Origin: Crenothrix sp043729335 | GTDB taxonomy: Bacteria; Pseudomonadota; Gammaproteobacteria; Methylococcales; Methylomonadaceae | Reading direction: 5' to 3' | DNA: 64,000 nt | Assembly (NCBI RefSeq): GCF_043729335.1 | Contig: NZ_JAYTLQ010000063.1 | Span: forward strand, 1-64,000 | Shown here: piece by piece, positions 7,948 to 16,629 of the stretch | Layout of the letters: each line of letters starts with the position of its first letter | Numbering within the stretch: position 1 is the stretch's first letter | Notes under the pieces: model-generated | The model's database searches: none | What the model saw: only the letters and a program-made list of their open reading frames with translations | What the model was told of the DNA's origin: nothing | Position numbers and translations under genes: made by a program

Positions 7948-8607
7948 ATGCAAACCAATACCTCACCACCGCCTACGCTTGATGATATTTTGCGTTTATT
8001 TCAAGAAACTGACCGTCTTATTAAAGAAAGGCAAAAAGAAACTGACCGCCTTATCAAAGAAAGCCAAAAAGAAGCTGACCGCAAATTTCAGGAAAACGAG
8101 CGTCTTATCAAAGAAAACGAGCGCTTTATCAAAGAAAGCCAAAAAGAAATGGCCTTATCAATTAAAGCGGTTAATACCGCTATTGGTAAACTGGGCAATC
8201 GCTTGGGCGAGTTTGTCGAAGAAGCCGTACGGCCTTCTGCGGTGCGATTATTTCGTGAGTGCGGTATTGATGTGCATGAAGTTCAGCAAAACATTGTTGC
8301 CAAACGCAACGGTGAAACCCTGGAACTGGATTTATTAGTAATCAACGATAAAGATGCCGTTGCCATTGAATGCAAAAGCCATCTCAGTATTGATGACGTT
8401 AACGAGCACATAGCCCGTCTGGAAAAAATCAAACGTCTGTTGCCGCGTTACAAAGACAACCGCATGTTAGGCGCGGTCGCCGGTATGGTCATTCCTGAAA
8501 ACGTAGCGCTGTATGCGATACGCAAAGGCTTATATGTCATCGGCCAAAATGGCGATCATTTAGAATTGCGCAATGAATCGGTATTTATTCCAAAAACCTG
8601 GGGATGA
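7948..8607 (+). CDS. Coiled-coil protein with a PD-(D/E)XK nuclease-like domain
   Basis: 219 residues. Residues 20-70 are near-identical short repeats (ETDRLIKERQK, ETDRLIKESQK, ENERLIK, ENERFIK) that form a charged coiled coil. The C-terminal half has a nuclease-fold pattern: GNRLGEFVEE, then LELDLLVINDKDAVAIECKSH with the Asp and E-x-K of PD-(D/E)XK enzymes, then a helix. The overall plan matches DUF3782-type proteins. No partner gene is evident; the next gene, also nuclease-like, is convergent. Function is unproven. Confidence 0.75.
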   Translation: MQTNTSPPPTLDDILRLFQETDRLIKERQKETDRLIKESQKEADRKFQENERLIKENERFIKESQKEMALSIKAVNTAIGKLGNRLGEFVEEAVRPSAVRLFRECGIDVHEVQQNIVAKRNGETLELDLLVINDKDAVAIECKSHLSIDDVNEHIARLEKIKRLLPRYKDNRMLGAVAGMVIPENVALYAIRKGLYVIGQNGDHLELRNESVFIPKTWG

Positions 8608-8631
8608 TGCTGTTGAAGCTTTATCTCTAGC

Positions 8632-9189
8632 TTAACCATACAACTCTTCCACAATCACTGTTAAACCCACCGATTCCAAAGTAACGCTATCATCGCCCGC
8701 AAAACATTCACGTTGCCATTCGGTGCGACGACGATAGATTTCCAGATAAGGCGACTCCTGCGATAGCAACACAAGTTCCTGCAAACTCTCCAGCATCTGG
8801 TAAGCCAAACGCTTTTCGGTGCGGTCAATACGCTGCGTAGAATCAGACAGCACTTCCACAATCAGGCAAGGACGCTCGTTATAATAACGGTCAGTTTCAT
8901 CTTCGCAGGCGACATGTATATCAGGATAGTAAAAACGCACATCGTTAGCGCGTTGCACTTTTACCTTCATATCCGATTGAAACGGCTCGCAAGGCGTACC
9001 CTCCAAATACTGCGCCAATCGCAAAAAAAGTCGTCCACTGACACGATTATGTTCACGACTTGCCCCACCCATAGCATAAACAAGCCCATTGACATACTCA
9101 TGGCGAGCCTCCATAAGATTGTCATTTTCCTGTAGCAAATAGGCTTCAGGTGTTAAAATGTGTTCAATTTTGACGGCAAGATTGGTCAT
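8632..9189 (-). CDS. Uma2 (DUF820) family restriction-endonuclease-like protein
   Basis: 185 residues of the Uma2 family, which has a PD-(D/E)XK fold. Visible motifs are LTPEAYLLQE, RHEYVNGLVYAMGGAS, EPFQSDMKVKV, FYYPDIHVAC (catalytic Asp) and RPCLIVEVLSDSTQRIDRTEK (E-x-x-S region). Full length for the family. Such genes are numerous in cyanobacteria and scattered elsewhere; their role is unknown, with mobile or defence functions suggested. It stands alone and converges on the previous gene. Confidence 0.85.
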   Translation of the reverse strand: MTNLAVKIEHILTPEAYLLQENDNLMEARHEYVNGLVYAMGGASREHNRVSGRLFLRLAQYLEGTPCEPFQSDMKVKVQRANDVRFYYPDIHVACEDETDRYYNERPCLIVEVLSDSTQRIDRTEKRLAYQMLESLQELVLLSQESPYLEIYRRRTEWQRECFAGDDSVTLESVGLTVIVEELYG

Positions 9190-9522
9190 AGCAACTCCGT
9201 ATTAATAGAGATTATGTTATATTCTTAAAAGAATAATACTCGCTCATTTAGAGCAATGTCTATGCGTTTTTATTGTTTAAAATCCGCTTAAAAATACAGA
9301 TAAGTCTGGTATTACCCGCGTGTTCGCTCTAAAATGCTGGGTTAATAAAACTGTAAGTATTCACCTCCCCCTTTGAAAAAGGGGGATCGAGGGGGATTTA
9401 TTTAAAAAATCTCCCCTAACCCCTCTTTTTCAAATAGGGGGACTAAATGATTACATAAAATTTATTCAACCCGTTACCGACAGCCCAAACGGACGGATTT
9501 TTAAAACCTACAAAGGTTATCA
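9190..9522. other. Intergenic region upstream of cysD
   Basis: 333 bp between the divergent Uma2 gene and cysD. The central part is the palindromic repeat at 9363-9443. No coding sequence or clear promoter could be assigned. AAAGG six bases before the cysD ATG is the ribosome site. Confidence 0.5.
9363..9443. repeat. Inverted repeat of the CCCCCTTTGAAAAAGGGGG type
   Basis: Two arms of about 35 bp in inverted orientation: CTCCCCCTTTGAAAAAGGGG...GGGGGATTT, then AATCTCCCC...CCCTCTTTTTCAAATAGGGGG. Each arm is itself a short hairpin. Related single-hairpin copies lie at 19461-19493 and 45096-45116. This resembles small MITE/REP-type elements without coding capacity. Confidence 0.75.
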
Positions 9523-10431
9523 ATGACTGATTTTAAACTGACCCATCTCAAACAACTGGAAGCCGAAAGCATTCATATCATCCGTGAGGTTGCGGCGGAA
9601 TTTGAACGTCCGGTGATGCTGTATTCCATCGGCAAAGATTCTGCCGTGATGCTGCATTTAACCATGAAGGCGTTTTATCCGGGCAAGCCGCCCTTCCCTT
9701 TAATGCACATTGATACCACCTGGAAATTTCAGGAAATGATCAGCTTCCGTGATGATCTGGTTAAAAAACTGGGCCTGGAACTGATTGTCCATATTAATCA
9801 AGACGGCGTAGACCAAGGCATTGGGCCGTTTACCCACGGCAGTAAAAAACACACCGACGTGATGAAAACCGACGGCTTAAAGCAAGCCCTGAACAAATAT
9901 CAGTTTGATGCGGCGTTTGGTGGCGCTAGGCGCGATGAAGAAAAATCCCGCGCCAAAGAGCGGGTGTATTCCTTCCGTGATAAAAACCACCGCTGGGATC
10001 CTAAAAACCAGCGTCCTGAATTATGGAATATCTACAACGGCAAAATTGATAAAGGCGAAAGCATCCGTGTTTTCCCGCTGTCTAATTGGACTGAACTGGA
10101 TATTTGGCAGTATATTCATCTGGAAAGCATCCCGATTGTGCCGTTATATTTTGCTAAAGAACGTCCCGTGGTTAACCGCGACGGTATGTTAATCATGGTG
10201 GATGATGAGCGTATGCCGATAGCCGAAAACGAAAAAGTTGAAATGAAAATGGTGCGTTTCCGTACTTTAGGCTGCTATCCATTGACGGGTGCAGTGGAAT
10301 CCACAGCAACGACTTTGCCCGAGATTATTCAGGAAATGTTATTGACCACAACTTCTGAGCGGCAAGGTCGTTTAATTGACCATGATCAGGCGGGTTCTAT
10401 GGAACAGAAAAAACGCGAAGGTTACTTCTAA
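9523..10431 (+). CDS. cysD: Sulfate adenylyltransferase subunit 2
   Basis: 302 residues, the usual CysD length. With the CysN GTPase it makes adenosine phosphosulfate from ATP and sulfate in assimilatory sulfate reduction. The PP-loop ATP site is seen at about residues 35-45 (LYSIGKDSAVMLHL). Also seen are the family motifs FPLMHIDTTWKF, GGARRDEEKSRAKER and PLSNWTELDIWQYI. Normally cysN follows directly; here two unrelated genes intervene. The last residues REGYF match the family C-terminus. Confidence 0.97.
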   Translation: MTDFKLTHLKQLEAESIHIIREVAAEFERPVMLYSIGKDSAVMLHLTMKAFYPGKPPFPLMHIDTTWKFQEMISFRDDLVKKLGLELIVHINQDGVDQGIGPFTHGSKKHTDVMKTDGLKQALNKYQFDAAFGGARRDEEKSRAKERVYSFRDKNHRWDPKNQRPELWNIYNGKIDKGESIRVFPLSNWTELDIWQYIHLESIPIVPLYFAKERPVVNRDGMLIMVDDERMPIAENEKVEMKMVRFRTLGCYPLTGAVESTATTLPEIIQEMLLTTTSERQGRLIDHDQAGSMEQKKREGYF

Positions 10432-10451
10432 AGCAGCTACTGGGAATATCT

Positions 10452-11546
10452 ATGATTAACAGTGTCCAGCTAAAAAACTTTGGCCCGCTTACCGAGCTAG
10501 ATTGGCAACACTTAGGCCAAATTAATCTAGTAATTGGTAATAACGGCTGTGGCAAATCGTTTTTGCTTAAAGCCTTGTACACTGCTGTGCGTACTTTGGA
10601 GGATTTCAAACGCGGTGATAATCCAGACAGTGCTGCCGAGATTTTGGCAGATAAACTGTTTTGGACTTTTCAAGCTGAAAAGATTAGTGATTTGGTCAGT
10701 AAAAAAGCAGAATCATCTTTAGTATTTGAATTAATTTTTGATGATAAATCATTTAGTTATAGCTTTGGCAAAGACACTACAAAAGTCATTCATTTAGAAA
10801 ATCAGGCAACGCCCCGCCCTGATAACTCTATTTTCTTACCTGCCAAAGAAGTGTTGTCCTTACACCATATTATTTTAAAATCCAGGCAACAAGATCAAGT
10901 GTTTGGTTTTGATGATACCTATTTGGATTTAGCGAAAGCCTTACAAACAAGACCCTCCAATGTAAAAAAATATTTCGGTTTTAGGGAAGCCGGTGGCGGA
11001 GCATCACCATTAAATTACGGTAGTTTTTACAGACCTGACCCATCAAAAAAAGGACAGGGCTCCAACGATTTCGATAGTTCACGTCAGCTTTTGGAAAGCA
11101 TGATTGGCGGGACAATTGAATATGATGAAACAAATCGCTGGTATTTCAAAAAAAACGGCCAACGTTTCCCAATGGGTACTACTGCTGAAGGTATTAAAAA
11201 AATTGCAATTTTAGATTTCTTATTGGGCAACGGCCACTTAAACGAAAACTCCATAATTTTTATTGACGAGCCTGAATCTGCCCTACATCCAGAAGCCATC
11301 TCCAAACTGCTGGATATTATCGCTATACTCGCCAAACACAGTATTCAGTTTTTTATGGCAAGCCATTCTTACTTTGTCATCAAAAAATTGTTCCTGATTG
11401 CACAAGAGCAAAAAATGTCGATTCCAGTGCTTTCTTATGAAAATGACGCTTGGCAACAATCTAATCTAAAAGATGAAATGCCCGATAACCCAATCATTGA
11501 TGAGTCGATTAAACTTTATAAAGAAGAAATAAACTTACCTGCCTAA
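10452..11546 (+). CDS. AAA family ATPase (OLD/RecF-like), inserted between cysD and cysN
   Basis: 364 residues. It begins with the SMC/RecF-type strand INSVQLKNFGPLTEL and Walker A GNNGCGKSFLLKAL (residues about 29-42). Near residue 270 come Walker B IIFIDEPESALHPEA and an ASHSYFVIKKL switch, the ABC-ATPase layout of OLD-like and AAA_15/21 proteins. No TOPRIM nuclease domain is fused. Its stop overlaps the start of the next gene by one base. ATPases of this class paired with a small nuclease-like protein are common in phage defence, so a defence role is plausible but inferred. Confidence 0.85.
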   Translation: MINSVQLKNFGPLTELDWQHLGQINLVIGNNGCGKSFLLKALYTAVRTLEDFKRGDNPDSAAEILADKLFWTFQAEKISDLVSKKAESSLVFELIFDDKSFSYSFGKDTTKVIHLENQATPRPDNSIFLPAKEVLSLHHIILKSRQQDQVFGFDDTYLDLAKALQTRPSNVKKYFGFREAGGGASPLNYGSFYRPDPSKKGQGSNDFDSSRQLLESMIGGTIEYDETNRWYFKKNGQRFPMGTTAEGIKKIAILDFLLGNGHLNENSIIFIDEPESALHPEAISKLLDIIAILAKHSIQFFMASHSYFVIKKLFLIAQEQKMSIPVLSYENDAWQQSNLKDEMPDNPIIDESIKLYKEEINLPA

Positions 11547-12073
11547 TGACAACCGAAACAATTATTGAATCGGGTATGTCGTTTGGGCCTTTTTCTGATG
11601 GGCATTGCTTTTATATTGAAAAAAGCCAGACCCTCAAAGACATTAATAAACACGAAGGTATTCGGATAGCAGAATTTTTATTGCTTAACACAGAAAATAA
11701 TCGAACTGTTGTTAGCATTGTTGAAGCAAAAACCAGCTCTCCTCAACCTAAAAGCCATGAAAACTATGCCAGTTATATTAACGAAATAAAAGAAAAATTA
11801 ACCAATAGCCTGGCATTGTTTGTATCTTTTAATTTACAGCGTTATCCTGCTGGCCATGCTGAATTACCGGATAATTTTAAACAGCTTCAAATAGCCAATA
11901 TACATTTTGAGTTGATTTTAGTCGTCAAAAATAGCAAAAGCGAATGGTTAATACCGCTATCCGATGACCTTAAAAAAGCACTCAAGCCAACCGTTAAAAT
12001 TTGGAATTTATCGCCCACCTCTGTCAAAGTATTTAATGAGGAAGAGGCGAAAGTAAAAAAATTAGTCAGTTAA
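11546..12073 (+). CDS. Small nuclease-like partner of the AAA ATPase
   Basis: 175 residues. The motif chain IRIAEFLLLNTENNR, then VVSIVEAKTSSPQP, resembles a compact PD-(D/E)XK core (acidic residue, then E-x-K). After it comes a helix (YINEIKEKLTNSLALFVSF) and a strand-rich C-terminus with LVVKNSKSEWLIPLSDDL. It is translationally coupled to the ATPase (TAATG overlap), so the two likely act together. I do not know a named family; the nuclease reading rests on a short motif and should be treated as a hypothesis. Confidence 0.6.
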   Translation: MTTETIIESGMSFGPFSDGHCFYIEKSQTLKDINKHEGIRIAEFLLLNTENNRTVVSIVEAKTSSPQPKSHENYASYINEIKEKLTNSLALFVSFNLQRYPAGHAELPDNFKQLQIANIHFELILVVKNSKSEWLIPLSDDLKKALKPTVKIWNLSPTSVKVFNEEEAKVKKLVS

Positions 12074-12119
12074 AACCAGGGCAGTACTGTACGCTGCAAT
12101 CATTATTTTAGGAAAACCC

Positions 12120-13745
12120 ATGTCCCACCAATCCGAACTCATCAGCACCGACATCAACGCCTACCTGACACAGCACGAAAACAAGGAATTGCTGCGTTTT
12201 TTAACCTGCGGCAATGTCGATGACGGCAAATCCACCTTAATTGGCCGCTTGCTGCACGATTCCAAAATGATCTACGAAGACCAGTTGGCCGCCGTGCAAG
12301 CCGACAGCGTAAAATCTGGCACTACCGGCGCTGGCAAAATAGACTTGGCCTTGCTGGTCGATGGCCTGCAAGCCGAGCGCGAACAAGGCATCACCATCGA
12401 TGTCGCCTACCGATATTTTTCCACCTCGACACGCAAATTTATTATTGCCGACACCCCAGGCCACGAACAATACACCCGCAACATGGCCACCGGCGCTTCC
12501 ACCTGTGATCTGGCGATTATTTTGATTGATGCCCGTTACGGCGTGCAAACCCAAACCAAGCGCCACAGCTTTATTGCCTCGTTATTGGGCATTAAGCACA
12601 TTATCGTAGCCATTAATAAGATGGATTTGGCCGGTTACAGCGAAGCCGTGTTCAATAGCATCAAGCAAGATTACATGGCATTCACGCAATCGCTGGATTT
12701 GCAGGACATCCATTTCATCCCGATGTCGGCACTGGATGGCGATAACGTCGTTAACCCCAGCGAAAATATGCCTTGGTTTACCGGCCAGCCGATGATGGAA
12801 TTGCTCAACAGCATCGAAATCATGAGCGACCGTAACTTTACCGATGCGCGTTTACCCGTGCAATATGTTAACCGCCCTAACCTGGATTTTCGTGGCTTTT
12901 GTGGCACGATTGCCTCCGGCATCTTTAACAAAGGCGATACCGTCACTGCCCTGCCATCCGGCAAAAAAAGCACCATCAAATCTATCGTCACGTATGATGG
13001 TGAACTGGAATCGGCATTTACCTCAATGGCCGTCACCTTAACACTGGATGATGAAATCGATGTCAGTCGCGGCGATATATTGGTGGGCACGACTACATCC
13101 ACCATCACGGTAGCCGATAAATTTAACGCCACCATTGTATGGATGGCCGACGCTGCCTTGACGCCAGGACGGCAATACACCATCAAACTGGCTACCCGCA
13201 GCGTAGCAGGCTCGGTGGCTATGATCCACCACCGCATTGATGTCAATACCTTGGAACACCATGATGCCAACACCTTGCAGCTCAACGAAATCGGCTCGTG
13301 TGCGATTTCAGTAACTGCACCGGTGGTATACGACACTTATAAAACTAACAAAGGCACCGGTGCGTTTATTATTATCGACCGCTTGACCAACGGCACCGTC
13401 GGTGCGGGCATGATTACCGGCACGGTCGATGAAAGCTTGCAACTGCCGGTCAGTAGCGATGACCGCGCCGCGCGATTTGGCCAAATAGCCAGCATTGTGT
13501 CTTTAACAGGTGATGCCGGTAACGCACTTGCGTATCAATTGGAACGTAAACTGTTTGATAATGGCCATGCTGCCACGGTACTGGAAAGCCAGGATACGGC
13601 GCTGATGCAAGCCATTAAAAACGCGGGTTTGATTGGACTTTGCATCAATAGCCCAAGCGAATTGGCTGATGTGGTGTTTGATTGCAACCAAAACACAATT
13701 GATGACATTTACAATGCGCTGAAAAGACAAAAAATTATTTTTTAG
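12120..13745 (+). CDS. cysN: Sulfate adenylyltransferase subunit 1 with a degenerate APS kinase tail
   Basis: 541 residues. The GTPase domain has GNVDDGKSTLIGRLL (G1), DTPGHEQYTRNMATGAS (G3) and NKMDLAGY (G4). It is followed by EF-Tu-like beta barrels to about residue 435. It powers ATP sulfurylase together with CysD. The last 100 residues resemble a shrunken CysC (APS kinase) domain: IASIVSLTGDAGNALAYQLE stands where GLSGAGKST should be, then KLFDNGHAATVLE, then VVFDCNQNTIDDIYNAL as at the CysC end. The P-loop Lys/Ser and the central part are gone, so this tail should be inactive. AGGA precedes the ATG. Confidence 0.95.
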   Translation: MSHQSELISTDINAYLTQHENKELLRFLTCGNVDDGKSTLIGRLLHDSKMIYEDQLAAVQADSVKSGTTGAGKIDLALLVDGLQAEREQGITIDVAYRYFSTSTRKFIIADTPGHEQYTRNMATGASTCDLAIILIDARYGVQTQTKRHSFIASLLGIKHIIVAINKMDLAGYSEAVFNSIKQDYMAFTQSLDLQDIHFIPMSALDGDNVVNPSENMPWFTGQPMMELLNSIEIMSDRNFTDARLPVQYVNRPNLDFRGFCGTIASGIFNKGDTVTALPSGKKSTIKSIVTYDGELESAFTSMAVTLTLDDEIDVSRGDILVGTTTSTITVADKFNATIVWMADAALTPGRQYTIKLATRSVAGSVAMIHHRIDVNTLEHHDANTLQLNEIGSCAISVTAPVVYDTYKTNKGTGAFIIIDRLTNGTVGAGMITGTVDESLQLPVSSDDRAARFGQIASIVSLTGDAGNALAYQLERKLFDNGHAATVLESQDTALMQAIKNAGLIGLCINSPSELADVVFDCNQNTIDDIYNALKRQKIIF

Positions 13746-13811
13746 CACCTCCTGTAATCATCAAAAACAATTAAAAGCCGCTATAAAACAGGTGAGAATT
13801 TAAATATACCG

Positions 13812-13837
13812 GTTGGGGTAACGGCAGGAACCCCAAC
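13812..13837. repeat. Hairpin GTTGGGGT-N10-ACCCCAAC after cysN
   Basis: An 8-bp perfect stem with a 10-base loop, 67 bp after the cysN stop. The same arms with the same loop length occur at 52916-52941, so this is probably a short REP-like element that may also help end cysN transcripts. No T-run follows. Confidence 0.5.
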
Positions 13838-13867
13838 GACTGACTGCTCATTGTAACGGGTGATATT

Positions 13868-13999
13868 ATGAAAAAGGTGATTCTACTATTTATGGTAATC
13901 ATGATAATGGTTACCCTGGGTTGTGAAGGCAATACCACCGGCCAGTATAGACATAAGCCTGGCCATCATAATGACAAAATAGAAAAACCTGTAAACTGA
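13868..13999 (+). CDS. Very small lipoprotein (43 residues)
   Basis: A short frame: MKKVILLFMVIMIMVTLGC then a polar tail ending KIEKPVN. The positively charged start, hydrophobic stretch and lipobox VTLG|C at residue 19 are those of a signal peptidase II lipoprotein; the mature part is only about 25 residues and rich in His, Lys and Gly. GGGTG lies 7 bases upstream. Small entericidin-like or anchoring lipoproteins have this form; no specific function can be claimed. It lies just before two coiled-coil genes. Confidence 0.6.
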   Translation: MKKVILLFMVIMIMVTLGCEGNTTGQYRHKPGHHNDKIEKPVN

Positions 14000-14030
14000 A
14001 AATCTACCACCAGTCGGCAATAAAATCATT

Positions 14031-14561
14031 TTGATTATACGTATTGCTTTATTGCTGTTTCTATCTGCACTGGCGGTATTTTTAGTAGCGGATGTATTGC
14101 TCAGGTTATCAATACCTGTGCTGCCAGATACCCTAAATCCAATCGGGATAGCACTGCTGTTTAGCGCCTTCATTCTATTACTCGCCAACGGTTTTGCACT
14201 AATTTCTAAATTGACTGCCAAAACTGTCTTTGATTACTTTTCCAGCCACCAACGACTGCAACGCAGACTTTTATTTATTGCGCAAAAACAGCAGGAAATC
14301 ATACGGTTGTTTCATTTGAAAACCGCAAAAATTAGCTATCTTTCCGAATTAAAAAGACAACGCCTGCTTGATAAAAACAACCAGAAACATCTGCAAATGT
14401 TAAGTAAGGCGATTGATCAACAGCTATTAGCCCTCAAAAACCATATTCCTGAAACCCAGTATAAACACCTGCAAGCGCAACACATTTGTTATAAAAATAA
14501 CCAGAACATCAACGCTCTGTTAGAATTGCAGCAACAAATAGCGGCTATTATACAAGCATGA
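14031..14561 (+). CDS. Membrane protein with two N-terminal helices and a coiled coil
   Basis: 176 residues from a TTG; no ATG lies near the start and an upstream in-frame stop at 13992 leaves little choice. Two hydrophobic helices (about 3-26 and 39-61: FSAFILLLANGFALI) are followed by a long charged helical region rich in Gln, Lys and Leu. Not recognised. It overlaps the next gene by 4 bp (ATGA), so the two form a unit, possibly a membrane-anchored coiled-coil pair. The start is uncertain. Confidence 0.6.
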   Translation: MIIRIALLLFLSALAVFLVADVLLRLSIPVLPDTLNPIGIALLFSAFILLLANGFALISKLTAKTVFDYFSSHQRLQRRLLFIAQKQQEIIRLFHLKTAKISYLSELKRQRLLDKNNQKHLQMLSKAIDQQLLALKNHIPETQYKHLQAQHICYKNNQNINALLELQQQIAAIIQA

Positions 14562-15088
14562 TGTTACTCAAAAACTGGCTATCTCAGTTCATGGAATTGC
14601 TCCATTCTGTCAAAGATGAAAACCTGCAATGGCAAAATAAAAATCAGGCGCAACAGACCAAACTCAAACACGCAAAAATACTCGCTGAAAATGCGCTGGC
14701 AGCTAAGTTAAAAATGAAAAGCGTACAGTTGGAACACGAAATTAGCCTGCTTAAAATCCGCCATGACAGCGAGCTATCCATGTTTAAAACCAAGTGCAAT
14801 CAGGATATTAAAGACTATGAGCAATACCTGAATGCTTTGGATAAACTTAAAAAATCCATACAAAGCAGTTACACGCATTTGCCGGAAGCGGTTGCTTTTA
14901 CCATCCATCATCACGCTAAATATTTGCTCAATAAAATGTGGGAAGCAGAGGACATGCAACAAAAAATGAACTACGAAATGCAGCTGATTACCTTCATGAC
15001 CACCGTGCATGAAGATGCCAAATTACAGCTGGAAGGCCTAGCGACAAAACCATTACCTGAAAATACCCTAAAGTTGATTCAGCAATAG
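14558..15088 (+). CDS. Coiled-coil protein of unknown function
   Basis: 176 residues, nearly all helical, with heptad-like Leu/Lys/Glu patterning (AENALAAKLKMKSVQLEHEI and LNALDKLKKSI). No signal peptide or membrane segment is obvious. It is coupled to the preceding membrane protein by an ATGA overlap; manC follows after 78 bp and a small hairpin. Not recognised. A scaffold or partner of the upstream protein is the simplest reading. Confidence 0.7.
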   Translation: MMLLKNWLSQFMELLHSVKDENLQWQNKNQAQQTKLKHAKILAENALAAKLKMKSVQLEHEISLLKIRHDSELSMFKTKCNQDIKDYEQYLNALDKLKKSIQSSYTHLPEAVAFTIHHHAKYLLNKMWEAEDMQQKMNYEMQLITFMTTVHEDAKLQLEGLATKPLPENTLKLIQQ

Positions 15089-15113
15089 TTAAGATTTCTC
15101 ACGTAATATAGCC

Positions 15114-15132
15114 GTGCCGGTTAATCCGGCAC
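15114..15132 (+). terminator. Small GC-rich hairpin before manC
   Basis: GTGCCGG-TTAAT-CCGGCAC, a perfect 7-bp stem, 26 bp after the coiled-coil gene. No T-run follows, so termination would be weak; it could separate this unit from manC. Confidence 0.35.
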
Positions 15133-15166
15133 ACATCAACGCTTAACATAAGGAAAGGAAAGCAGC

Positions 15167-16567
15167 ATGATCCCCGTCATTTTATCAGGTGGCTCTGGCA
15201 CACGGCTTTGGCCGCTGTCGCGCGGACAATATCCCAAACAATTTTTACCCCTGGTATCCAAATACACCATGGTGCAGGAAACTTTACTCCGCTTAGACGG
15301 CCTTGCAGACTTAAAAGCGCCTATTGCCGTGTGTAATGAAGATCATCGTTTTATTATGGCCGAGCAGCTGCGGGAAATTGACGCGCACCCTGCGGCGATT
15401 ATTCTTGAACCGGTCGGCAAAAATACCGCGCCTGCCGTTGCCGTGGCGGCCTTAACCGCCGCGTCCGAAAATGATGTGTTGCTGATACTGCCAGCAGATC
15501 ACGTCATTGCCAATACCGCAGCATTCCATAAGGCGGTTATGCAAGCCAAACAAATGGCCGAGCAAGGCTTTTTGGTGACCTTTGGCATCGTCCCAACAGA
15601 ACCACAAACTGGCTACGGTTACATTAAAAGCGGCGACTTGCTACAGGAAAGTGCCTTTAAAGTAGCGGGCTTTGTTGAAAAACCCGATAAAGAAACTGCG
15701 GCCCGCTATCTACAAAGTGGCGATTATTTCTGGAACAGCGGCATGTTCGCGTTTACTGCGGGTACTTTTTTACGGGAACTGGAAAAATTCAACCCCGACA
15801 TGTTATCTGCCTGCAAACAAGCATTAGCCGCAGCAAAAGCCGATATGGATTTTACCAGACTGGATAAAGTTCTGTTTTCAGCGTGCCCTTCCGACTCTAT
15901 CGATTATGCGGTTATGGAAAAAACTGACAAAGCGGTCGTTATTCCCCTGTCAGCAGGCTGGAATGATGTCGGTTCGTGGTCAGCATTATGGGATGTTATC
16001 CCTAAAGATGAATCGGGCAATGCCATTAGTGGCGATGTATTGGCGGTAGACAGCAGCAATTCCTTCATCTACTCAGAGAATAAACTGGTGACGGTTATTG
16101 GTGTCCACAATTTGGTAGTGGTTGAAACCAGCGATGCGGTAATGGTGGCCAGTAAAGATAAAGTCCAGGAAGTTAAACAGATCGTCGACCAGTTAAAAAA
16201 ACTAGGCCGCAGCGAAGCCCAAACGCACCGTAAAGTGTTCCGGCCCTGGGGACATTATGATTCGGTGGATTGCGGTGAGCGCCATCAAACCAAACGCATT
16301 GTTGTTAAACCAGGTGCTAAGTTATCGCTGCAAAAACATCATCACCGCGCCGAACATTGGGTGGTGGTAAAAGGCACCGCCTTAGTCAGTAAAGGCGATG
16401 AACAAGTCTTGATTACCGAGAATGAATCGACTTATATTCCGTTGGGCGTGGTACATTCCCTGGAAAATCCAGGCGTTATTCCATTGGAGATTGTTGAGGT
16501 GCAATCCGGCAGTTATCTGGGCGAAGATGATATTGTCCGGTTTGGAGATCAATACGGTCGCGTGTAG
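15167..16567 (+). CDS. manC: Mannose-1-phosphate guanylyltransferase / mannose-6-phosphate isomerase
   Basis: 466 residues, the normal bifunctional type II length. The N-terminal nucleotidyltransferase has the signature ILSGGSGTRLWPLSRGQYPK and the mannose-1-P motif FVEKPD. The C-terminal cupin isomerase has RPWGHYDSV, LQKHHHRAEHW and YIPLGVVHSLENPG. It interconverts fructose-6-P and mannose-6-P and makes GDP-mannose for exopolysaccharide or lipopolysaccharide. galU follows 62 bp downstream, consistent with a sugar-nucleotide operon. Ribosome site AAGGAAAGGAAAGC. An algA/xanB-like name would also fit. Confidence 0.95.
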   Translation: MIPVILSGGSGTRLWPLSRGQYPKQFLPLVSKYTMVQETLLRLDGLADLKAPIAVCNEDHRFIMAEQLREIDAHPAAIILEPVGKNTAPAVAVAALTAASENDVLLILPADHVIANTAAFHKAVMQAKQMAEQGFLVTFGIVPTEPQTGYGYIKSGDLLQESAFKVAGFVEKPDKETAARYLQSGDYFWNSGMFAFTAGTFLRELEKFNPDMLSACKQALAAAKADMDFTRLDKVLFSACPSDSIDYAVMEKTDKAVVIPLSAGWNDVGSWSALWDVIPKDESGNAISGDVLAVDSSNSFIYSENKLVTVIGVHNLVVVETSDAVMVASKDKVQEVKQIVDQLKKLGRSEAQTHRKVFRPWGHYDSVDCGERHQTKRIVVKPGAKLSLQKHHHRAEHWVVVKGTALVSKGDEQVLITENESTYIPLGVVHSLENPGVIPLEIVEVQSGSYLGEDDIVRFGDQYGRV

Positions 16568-16629
16568 CCAAACGACAAACTTTTTTAGTTATTAACTTAC
16601 CCCCATTAAAAAATAAGGAAATCATTACA

